A stretch of 64,000 bases of DNA from Flavobacterium flavigenum (GTDB lineage Bacteria; Bacteroidota; Bacteroidia; Flavobacteriales; Flavobacteriaceae), in the NCBI RefSeq assembly GCF_027111255.2, contig NZ_CP114285.2, positions 310,001-374,000 on the forward strand, given 5' to 3'. This document shows positions 36,108 through 43,419 of the stretch, piece after piece. The position numbers and the translations under genes were made by a program. The stretch's first letter is position 1. Each line of letters starts with the position of its first letter. The notes under the pieces were generated by a model, which made no database searches, was not told the origin of the DNA, and saw only the letters and a list, made by a program, of their open reading frames with translations.

Positions 36108-37543
36108 TACGGTTATTTTTGACGATAATATCTTTAATGTTTTTTTGCTTCGATAGTAAAGGTCAAAATAACAGGATAAAAATCAGTCAATGCGTTTCGG
36201 ATACCACTTGTACTTCCGATCCAACTTACAAATATTTTGAAAAGGAGCAATTAGCTGCGTACTGTATTTCCGAGGAGGGACAAAAACAGCTTACTCTGCT
36301 CTTAGATAAAAGTTATCGGAACAAAGTTTTGGATCAGATAAAAATTATTATTGATTCACGCCCTAATTCAATTAATAATAATGGAAAGTCCCAGAAAACA
36401 AGTCGTGAGGTAGATGTACTAATAGATGCTGCTCAAAATGGCAATGTACCTACCTGTTATCAAGATCCGTTAATGTATTTTATGATTTATAATTATGTTT
36501 CAAAGATCGAAAATGCACGAAAAAAATTAAAACTACCTTTAAAAATCCCGCCTAAATTTGGTTCGTTGCCAACTCCTGAAATTAATGCTTATACTTACCC
36601 TGCGGATAATTCCAAAGATAGGGTTGAACCAAGAAATAGTATTATTGGTTTTAACACATTATTATTCATGTTTGCATACCAAATGCCAAAAGTAATTTTA
36701 CCAACTCTAAATGTTTCTAAGTCGGATTGCACATCAAATATGATTGTTGTAGACTATTCTATGGAAGAAGCCTTACGTCAAATTCAAGGGAATCCCAATA
36801 TAAAGATAAATTTTGCCATGGCTATCTTAGAATTCATGGGTTTATCTGAACATATTACAGAATCTTTAGACGCTAAATTTGATGCCGACCTTATGGGCTT
36901 TACTACTTCTATAGAATTATTTGCCGTTGCGCACGAATATGGACATCTAATAATGAAGCATGAACTATCAGGTATAAAACGTCTTAAATTAAGTACAAAT
37001 ACAAAAGATACTATCTCAAGTCTAGTAGGCACTAGATCTTGGCAGCAGGAACTCGAAGCCGATAAAATAGGAATTGAACTGTTAGTTCAGGTATTAAAGA
37101 ATGACATAGCCACAACGAAAGATACGTTACTTCGTCAAGCTCTTGAGCTTAGGAGTATCTCCAATTTGTATAGTATTCTATTTTATTTTAAATGTATGGA
37201 AATTATTGAAGATGCAAATTTTATTAATGATAAGGGTGTGCTCCCAAAAGAAATTTTAACTAAGGAAAAAGAATATTTATTGTCTTTTGCGCAAGGTAAG
37301 TTTCGAGGCGATGATAAAAACTTTAAAAATAGTGGAGGATCTCATCCTCCAGCTTGGTTAAGATATGAATTAGCAAAGACGATTATTGAAAAGTTTGAAG
37401 CAAAAAATGCGAGCAAAGAGGCTAAGAGCTATAGCGCTATTGGCAAAGGGCTAGTAGAAAACGCTAACTTGCTTTGGAAACTTTGTATGCCAGTTTTCCC
37501 AGAACTTATAGCTACTATTAAGGAACACTCAAAAATAGACTGA
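36104..37543 (+). CDS. Exported HEYGH zinc metallopeptidase (M48-like)
   Basis: The 479-residue protein has a signal peptide (ends FDSKGQN). The zinc site is AVAHEYGHLIMKH (HExxH, His about 278 and 282) with a downstream third-ligand region WQQELEADKIGIEL, the ExxxD form seen in M48 peptidases. A later SHPPAWLRYELAK (about 420-435) is also M48-like. No clear membrane helices follow, unlike HtpX. Together with the overlapping upstream gene it suggests an enzyme acting on its partner in the periplasm; this is inference. Confidence 0.85.
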   Translation: MIRLFLTIISLMFFCFDSKGQNNRIKISQCVSDTTCTSDPTYKYFEKEQLAAYCISEEGQKQLTLLLDKSYRNKVLDQIKIIIDSRPNSINNNGKSQKTSREVDVLIDAAQNGNVPTCYQDPLMYFMIYNYVSKIENARKKLKLPLKIPPKFGSLPTPEINAYTYPADNSKDRVEPRNSIIGFNTLLFMFAYQMPKVILPTLNVSKSDCTSNMIVVDYSMEEALRQIQGNPNIKINFAMAILEFMGLSEHITESLDAKFDADLMGFTTSIELFAVAHEYGHLIMKHELSGIKRLKLSTNTKDTISSLVGTRSWQQELEADKIGIELLVQVLKNDIATTKDTLLRQALELRSISNLYSILFYFKCMEIIEDANFINDKGVLPKEILTKEKEYLLSFAQGKFRGDDKNFKNSGGSHPPAWLRYELAKTIIEKFEAKNASKEAKSYSAIGKGLVENANLLWKLCMPVFPELIATIKEHSKID

Positions 37544-38329
37544 TCACTAGGCTTGTGTCAAAATTACGATAAACCAAAAGAGAAAAAAATCCTATATCCT
37601 TAACGGGATTTCGAACCATCGTTCAGCTTCGATCAATTCTCTGATAGCGCCAGTTTAAGACTGTTTATTTCAAACAGACTACGAATTTCTTGTGAAAAAT
37701 TCGAACCAAAAATTTTAAGCTGTGAAGGCTTGAAAAACTTATATGTTTGTGCATAAAAAAAGAGACAACTATTGTATAGTTGTCTCCTTAAGTGCGACGG
37801 GACAAATTTCTATAAATTTTATGGAAGATTTGAAGAGATTGGCTTGCTGCATGTAGATGCTGTCTTCCATCGGCTTTGTAAATTTGGTTTAGATGTCCTC
37901 TTGGGGATTAATGTGTAAATTATAAAAACTAAATTTTTTTAGAGCAGTTAAGTAATATACAATTCTACATATATTATAGAGAATATGAAAAGATTGTTCT
38001 ACTTAAAATAGAATTGTCTTTATTTAGCTTTATGAATTATTTTGTGTGATTTAATTTATGTGCTAACGAAAAATGTAGATAAAATTAAGGGGGGCATTTT
38101 TGTCCTTTATTCTTTTATAATTTGATATTTAAGTCAAAGGCAATATTTAAAATTACTCTAAACTTTTTGTGTATAAAAAAACATCAAGTCTATATCAAGT
38201 CGAGTAATATATTTAAATATGTTTGCTTCATCTTTTTAGTATTTTTTTTAACATTGTATACCTAAACAAATTTTGGAGTAAAGTTAATAGTCTCTGTTAT
38301 GACTATCTTTTAAATGAACATGAATTTAA
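37544..38329. repeat. Intergenic region with hairpin (37762-37786) and repeat R copy 2 (37788-38065)
   Basis: After the metallopeptidase come about 200 bases without an ORF, then a hairpin gagacaacta/tagttgtctc acting as terminator, then R copy 2 starting gtgcgacgggacaaattt. Landmarks shared with R1 are gatttgaagagattggct, gtaaatttggtttagatgtc and, later, ttgtctttatttagctttatg. The remainder to 38329 is very AT-rich with no gene. R1 and R2 thus bracket the two-gene module. Confidence 0.65.
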
Positions 38330-38563
38330 TTAGCAAAGAGTTTGCTGATTTTTAAATTCATCCATTGTCAGATTTCCAAGTGCGGAATGTCTCCTCACTG
38401 TATTGTAAAAATTTTCAATATATTCATAAATTGATTTTGTGGCTTGTTTTCTATTTTTATATTTTTGACGGTATACTAATTCTGTTTTCAATGTTTTGAA
38501 AAAACTCTCTGCCACTGCATTATCGTAACAGTTTCCTTTCCTACTCATGCTGTGAATTGGCAT
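38330..38563 (-). pseudogene. IS3-family transposase OrfB fragment
   Basis: This minus-strand piece codes 77 residues: HSMSRKGNCYDNAVAESFFK, then an IYEYIENFYNTVRRHSALGN segment, the well-known C-terminal rve_3 part of IS3-family OrfB with the last catalytic Glu of the DDE triad. The upstream part of the transposase and the inverted repeats are missing, so it is an inactive remnant. Confidence 0.9.
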
Positions 38564-38660
38564 ATAAGCATGATTACAATTTTGACAATTGGAAAATCGT
38601 TTCTTAGAAAATTTTTATTTTTGTAACAAATAGTTAAATTTGGCTACTATATAATGTATT

Positions 38661-39800
38661 ATGAATCCAATTCTGGAAGCGCTTATCAGCGGACCAAGTT
38701 TTTTTCTCGCATTTCTTATTTATGCAAATTTAAATAAGGTAAATATTAAAGCCAATCGCTGGCTCGGCACCTTTATTCTTTGTGTTTTTTTAATTCAGAT
38801 CGATACGCTTATTCAAAAATCAAATTATTTTGCAGAAGGTTCATTTGTATTAGAAATTCTAAGTTTAACCAGTCTGATTGTTGCCCCTGTTTTTTATTTT
38901 AGTGTTGTTTATTATGTAGAGTCCGATAGAAAATGGAAAGCAGTAGATAATCTGCATTTTTTATTTGCAGTTGTAATACTGGTTTTAATCATTATTTCCC
39001 ACTTCCTTGAAAATGATAAAATAAAAACAGCCGGTGATAAGAAAATTGAATATTATGCTGTATTCATTTTTCGTATTTTATTTTGTATAATGGTAGCTGC
39101 ATATTGTATTGCCGCGTATATAAAAATTGATAAGTATCAAAAAAAGCTCTATTTATATTCTTCTAATATTGAGGCTGTAAACCTAAATTGGCTAAAGCAG
39201 ATCAGTATCTGCGTATTAGTTTTGGCCTTTATTTGGCTGGCAGATATTTTATTTCAGTTATCCGATGCTTTTTTCTTGTATGATTATTTTTCAAGTTTGG
39301 TTAATTTTTTTGGAATTTGTTTCATTGCTTTTCATTCATTAAAACAAAAAGAAGTTTTTCCATTTAATAAGGAGCAGAAAAATGAAATTAATGCTGTAAT
39401 CAGTGAAACTTCTATTGTAGATGACAGCAGAAAAAAACTAATCTCTGATGAAAAATTAATCGAAATGAAACTTTTGTTGACTGAATTAATGGAAAAAGAA
39501 AAACCATTTTTAGATTTTGAACTGAGCCTATTAAGACTTGCCTCGCTGTTAAATACGTCCCCACATTTACTTTCTTATATTATCAATACTGGATTTAATG
39601 AAAACTTCTATCAATTCATCAATAGATATAGAATTGAGCAGGCAAGGAAAATGATACTCGATCCTAAAATGGAGAATTTAAATCTAATCGGTATCGCTTA
39701 CGAATCTGGATTTAATTCCAAAACTGTATTCAATACCGCCTTTAAGAAAATAACAAATCAAACCCCGTCAGAATTTAAAAAAGCATCAAATAAAATCTGA
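38661..39800 (+). CDS. AraC-family regulator with an N-terminal multi-helix membrane domain
   Basis: The 379-residue protein has about seven hydrophobic helices in residues 5-245 (for example GPSFFLAFLIYANL, APVFYFSVVYYVE, FAVVILVLIIISHFL) and a C-terminal AraC HTH (about 270-375: LASLLNTSPHLLSYIINTGF; GIAYESGFNSKTVFNTAFKK). This is the membrane-bound AraC design common in Bacteroidota. It may respond to a membrane or envelope signal. The alpha/beta hydrolase lipoprotein gene 92 bases downstream is its likely target. Confidence 0.9.
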   Translation: MNPILEALISGPSFFLAFLIYANLNKVNIKANRWLGTFILCVFLIQIDTLIQKSNYFAEGSFVLEILSLTSLIVAPVFYFSVVYYVESDRKWKAVDNLHFLFAVVILVLIIISHFLENDKIKTAGDKKIEYYAVFIFRILFCIMVAAYCIAAYIKIDKYQKKLYLYSSNIEAVNLNWLKQISICVLVLAFIWLADILFQLSDAFFLYDYFSSLVNFFGICFIAFHSLKQKEVFPFNKEQKNEINAVISETSIVDDSRKKLISDEKLIEMKLLLTELMEKEKPFLDFELSLLRLASLLNTSPHLLSYIINTGFNENFYQFINRYRIEQARKMILDPKMENLNLIGIAYESGFNSKTVFNTAFKKITNQTPSEFKKASNKI

Positions 39801-39892
39801 TTTAAAAAAAAACATGTTCGGATTCATAAGTTAGAACTTTCTTTAAGCAGATAAACCAAACATTTGCCGGTAATTAACTTAAATAAAGAATC

Positions 39893-40753
39893 ATGTTTAA
39901 AGCAAGTTCCAATCTTTTTAAAATCCTTTTAGTAATAGCGATTTTTTTCATTTCATGCTCAAAAGACGATGAAAATGCCGCAGGCTATTCTGAATCCTTT
40001 GTAAATTTAGCCACTCACAAATTAAGAGCCTACAACGTCAATATAAAATCAAAATATCTGGTTGTATTTGAATCTGGCTTAGGAGACGGACATGAATCGT
40101 GGATGTCTTCGGGAAAAAAATCCGAATTAGTTAGCCTTTCGTCAGCAGTCAATTCCGATATTTTAATTTACGACAGGGGAGGTTATGGTATGTCTGGTAT
40201 TGATAATGAGCCAAGAAATATTAATACATTACGTCTTGAATTGGAGGCTGTGATTGCTCAATATGCAGACGGACGCAAAATTGTATTAATAGGACATTCA
40301 TTAGGCGGCATGATAGTACGTGATTATGCCATAAAAAATCCCGATAAAACAGCCGCAATATTGTTTATAGATCCAATGCATGAGAAGTACAATAATCCAG
40401 AAGCAGGAAATATACTTTATGATGCAATGGTAAAAGCGTATGGTGTAAATTATGGGCCTACAAGAGAAACTAAAGAAATTGCTGTGGATATTGCGTATGG
40501 TGCTTCATTACCAGTTCTGCCTAATGTTCCTGTAGTTGTACTGACAAGTATGAAATTGGATAAAAACAATAATGCATCTGATGAAATCAATAAATTAAAT
40601 AGAGAAAAATGGTTTCAGGCTCATGAAGAATTAGGAAGTGGTCTTACCGATTTTACACATATCGCCACAGTAAAATCGGGACATTATATCCATCATGACG
40701 AGCCTGAGCTAGTAAATTATAATATAAAATTTCTTCTTTCGAAATTACCTTAA
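39893..40753 (+). CDS. Alpha/beta hydrolase lipoprotein
   Basis: The 286-residue lipoprotein has lipobox FFISC (Cys about 22) followed by SKDD. The hydrolase core shows VVFESGLGDGHESW (oxyanion region), ILIYDRGGYGMSG, the nucleophile elbow LIGHSLGGMIVRDYA (Ser about 143), LFIDPMHEKY with an acid, and a C-terminal SGHYIHHDEPELV with the catalytic His. This is a standard lipase/esterase/epoxide-hydrolase type fold. The substrate is unknown. It follows an AraC-type regulator. Confidence 0.88.
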   Translation: MFKASSNLFKILLVIAIFFISCSKDDENAAGYSESFVNLATHKLRAYNVNIKSKYLVVFESGLGDGHESWMSSGKKSELVSLSSAVNSDILIYDRGGYGMSGIDNEPRNINTLRLELEAVIAQYADGRKIVLIGHSLGGMIVRDYAIKNPDKTAAILFIDPMHEKYNNPEAGNILYDAMVKAYGVNYGPTRETKEIAVDIAYGASLPVLPNVPVVVLTSMKLDKNNNASDEINKLNREKWFQAHEELGSGLTDFTHIATVKSGHYIHHDEPELVNYNIKFLLSKLP

Positions 40754-40851
40754 GTTTTGCGGCAAAAAAGAAAGTAACTTCAGCTTAAAAACAACGGTTC
40801 TGCCGCATCTGGCAATAACTTTTGTCTTTAGAATTTTAAACCCATCAAAAG

Positions 40852-41165
40852 ATGAATACTAAAGGTCACTGTTATCCAAAATATATAATTCTTCAGGAAG
40901 TATATTTCATACTAAGATTTACACTTATTACCGGGATGTTGAAGAGATCATGAAAATGCAAGGAATTCATGTTGATCATGCCGCGATTCAACGCTGGGTT
41001 AAGTTTACGCCTTTGCTTGAGACAGAGATGAAGAAGAGAAAAGACAGAGTAGAGACAATCTGGAGATTGGATGAGACTTATATCAAAGTAAAAGGTATTT
41101 GGTTCTATTTATATCGAGCAGTAGATAAATTAGGTGATAGGGTTGAATCTGCGATGCTGTCTTTT
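40852..41165 (+). pseudogene. IS6-family transposase fragment
   Basis: From ATG 40852 the frame reads MNTKGHCYPKYIILQEVYFI and LRFTL, then a frameshift near 40925, then YYRDVEEIMKMQGIHVDHAA and RWVKFTPLLE. The first DDE Asp is present in WRLDETYIKVKG, then YLYRAVDKLGDRVESAM. The rest of the catalytic domain is lost where a dispersed repeat begins. These are clear IS6 (IS26-like) motifs, and the copy is dead. Confidence 0.88.
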
Positions 41166-41170
41166 ATGAG

Positions 41171-41246
41171 CTCTTCCCGCTATTCGTTCCAATCTTTTGT
41201 GCCGAACCCCGGCACAAAAGGATTTCACTACTATCGGGGCTAGGGC
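41171..41246 (-). repeat. Dispersed flavobacterial repeat, copy 2 (inverted)
   Basis: Read on the minus strand it runs ctagccccgatagtagtg, then tgtgccggggttcggcac, then gaatagcgggaa, matching the copies at 16619 and 54923. It abuts the truncated end of the IS6 fragment, so it may have inserted into that transposase or taken part in the deletion. Confidence 0.75.
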
Positions 41247-41885
41247 TGCTGAGGAGCCCGGCTCTTTAGACTAATAAAAATAAGCAAGGTTATAAAAAAT
41301 AGCGCCAATTGTCTTCAATTGGCGCCATTTGGCTTGTTTGTGACGAGGACAGGACAAATTACAACATCATTTTTCGATGATTTGAAGAAATTGGCTTTTT
41401 ACATGTAGTGTCTGTCTAACATTGGCTATGTAAATTTGGTTTAGATGTCTTGTTGGGGATTGATGCAAAAAATATAAAAACTCAATTGATTCATCGCTTT
41501 ATAGAAAGAAGGACTTTTAGATGATTTTGTAAAAGAAATGCGGGGATCAATAATTGGGACTCACTGAAAAGAATACTATTGCAACACATTTCCAAGAGCC
41601 TTGAAATGAAAATTTTGAGACAAATTTGATAAAGTTATATCAGGTACTTCCTAAAATCAATCGGAAAAAATGGAATTGATGAATGTAAAAGCAGGTTGAA
41701 ATGTTTAAATAATATTATGTTTGGAAGCAGCAGAGAGATTATAATATAATCAAATCGTTCTATGCTTTTGGCTTTAATCTTATAATAGCAAAATATAGTT
41801 TTTATTCTACGGTAATTAGCAGGATAAAAGCAAAATCAATTCAGAAATTAAATTATACTTTTACATTATAAGTAAATAACTCTCT
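41247..41885. repeat. Intergenic region with hairpin (41302-41325) and repeat R copy 3 (41337-41500)
   Basis: A perfect hairpin gcgccaattg/caattggcgc is followed by gtttgtgacgaggacaggac and on, which is R copy 3 and is nearly identical to R1 for about 160 bases. The R1-R2 extension is not present here. The remaining 380 bases to the Crp-like gene are AT-rich and hold no convincing ORF. Confidence 0.65.
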
Positions 41886-42422
41886 ATGAATAATATCAAT
41901 GATAAATTGTATAAAATGCTTTGCGGGCATTTTACGGAAACGATAATTGTCAAATCAAAAAAATTAATTATTTCCGAAGGAGAGCGTTCTGAGAATTTTT
42001 ATTATCTTAAAAAAGGAATACTGAGGGGATGGACAATTCATGACGGAAAAGAAATAACTTTTCAGTTTCAAGTAGAAAATCACTTTTTCTGCAGCATTGA
42101 AAGCTTCTGGTATAATAAAAACAGTTTATATTCCGTGGAGTCAATTACGGAATCAGAACTTTATTCAGTAAGGAGGGATGTTATGATTCCTTTACTTTCA
42201 CAGAATCTTGAATTACTTACTTTATTTAACGAATATATTGTCCAGCGTCTGTTATCTTATCAAAAGCTGTTCATTGACCGCATTAAGGAAAAACCTGAAA
42301 AGAGATATTTAGAACTGCTTAAAACCTCGCCGGATTTGCTCCTTACAGTGCCTCAGCATTATATTGCATCTTATCTGGGGGTGACCGCAGTTTCATTAAG
42401 TAGAATCAGGACCCGCCGCTGA
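41886..42422 (+). CDS. Crp/Fnr-family transcription regulator
   Basis: The 178-residue protein has a cyclic-nucleotide-binding beta-roll (about 20-110; SKKLIISEGERSENFYYLKK, GWTIHDGKEITFQF) and a C-terminal winged helix ending YIASYLGVTAVSLSRIRTRR. This is the short Crp-like type common in Flavobacteria; the effector is unknown. It probably regulates the NTF2-like gene 70 bases downstream. Confidence 0.9.
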   Translation: MNNINDKLYKMLCGHFTETIIVKSKKLIISEGERSENFYYLKKGILRGWTIHDGKEITFQFQVENHFFCSIESFWYNKNSLYSVESITESELYSVRRDVMIPLLSQNLELLTLFNEYIVQRLLSYQKLFIDRIKEKPEKRYLELLKTSPDLLLTVPQHYIASYLGVTAVSLSRIRTRR

Positions 42423-42492
42423 TTTCTTAACAATTGTTAACGTCTATTAAATCCCTAATAAGCATCTTTGTTACTCATTAAAAACTTATAAA

Positions 42493-42876
42493 ATGGAAAA
42501 ATTAATAAAGGACATGTTTAAAGACGTCATTGAAAGTAATCATTACGATGAAACAGTAATTAAAAAGTATTTTTCAGAAAACTACCTTCAATTAGTAGAT
42601 AATAAATCTCTTGATTTCAGCCAGTTTAATAAACATATGGCAAAGATTAATGAAATAACATCTTCGATTACCGTTGACTTAGTGAGCTATGCTTCTGGAG
42701 CTGAATCTATATTTACTAAGCACATAGTGTCGTCAAATTTTAGCGATGGCACCCACACTAGACATAAAGTTTTTGCGGAATTTAAAATCATTGATCAGAA
42801 AATTACGTATTGTGATGAACTTACTTTTTTGATTGAGGGACCGCAGGCAGCTTCAGATATGGGATCCATTATGTAA
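42493..42876 (+). CDS. SnoaL/NTF2-like small protein
   Basis: The 127-residue protein has the helix-helix-helix then curved beta-sheet pattern of NTF2-like proteins (IKKYFSENYLQLVDNKSLDF; later HKVFAEFKIIDQKITYCDEL). Many such genes lie beside Crp/Fnr-type regulators in Bacteroidota. No catalytic role can be given. No signal peptide is seen. Confidence 0.7.
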   Translation: MEKLIKDMFKDVIESNHYDETVIKKYFSENYLQLVDNKSLDFSQFNKHMAKINEITSSITVDLVSYASGAESIFTKHIVSSNFSDGTHTRHKVFAEFKIIDQKITYCDELTFLIEGPQAASDMGSIM

Positions 42877-42968
42877 GATCTGAAATTCCGATTACCGTAA
42901 ACAAAATTATTAATTTTTGTTTATAATTAAGGTTATGAGTTATGATATCAATAAATTTATCATGACTT

Positions 42969-43006
42969 AAAAGATGCTGATTCAGAACTGAATCAGCATC
43001 TTTTTT
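42969..43006. terminator. Rho-independent terminator, probably bidirectional
   Basis: aaaagatgctgattcag pairs with ctgaatcagcatctttt around two bases, with a T-run on the plus side. It lies after the NTF2-like gene and also forms the last codons of the truncated SRAP gene on the other strand. Confidence 0.85.
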
Positions 43007-43278
43007 TTGTACATTTCATCAGCGTTAATAATTGTCTCAATTCTTGCGTTGAGTGTGTTTTTTCTGAAGTCTTTATCTTTCGCCCATATAGGAAGCAGGC
43101 CCCACGTATAATTGGTGGTTACAAGATCCGGCCTGATATCCAGTATCACCGGAAGGTTGGGATAGGCAAAACCATTTATGAATTCTGTCTGCAGGAATGT
43201 TTCCTCATTATCAATTTCAATATGAAATCTTTTTTTTACCTGGTCTATAGTTGACATGTGCTGGGTATAATAACACAT
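42982..43278 (-). pseudogene. SRAP (SOS response-associated peptidase, YedK/HMCES type), C-terminally truncated
   Basis: The start MCYYTQH at 43278 puts the catalytic Cys at position 2, as SRAP proteins need after Met removal for the DNA-protein crosslink to abasic sites. The conserved TTNYTWGLLPIWAKDKDFRK and NARIETI follow. The frame then ends in terminator-derived codons at residue 98, whereas the family is about 200-230 residues, so the active-site Glu and His of the C-terminal half are gone. An in-frame extension upstream (to 43359) is not conserved. It neighbours dnaE2, its usual SOS partner. Confidence 0.8.
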
Positions 43279-43419
43279 AAGGTATAATTTAGTTTCTTTA
43301 AAATTTCCGGTTTTAAAACAGGCCTCTTTCAATGGTATGCTTCTGCGACTTTCTATCAAATTTATGAAAATATAAATTAAAGGGCTATATAGCAGTACAC
43401 TATAAATGTTATAAAGTTA

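Noticed and set aside
37600..37650. gggatttcgaacc stretch considered as a tRNA end
   Set aside because: No acceptor or anticodon arms can be formed around it.
41886..42422. Crp-like gene thought to be truncated at its C-terminus
   Set aside because: The SRIRTRR ending is a normal form for short flavobacterial Crp-like proteins.
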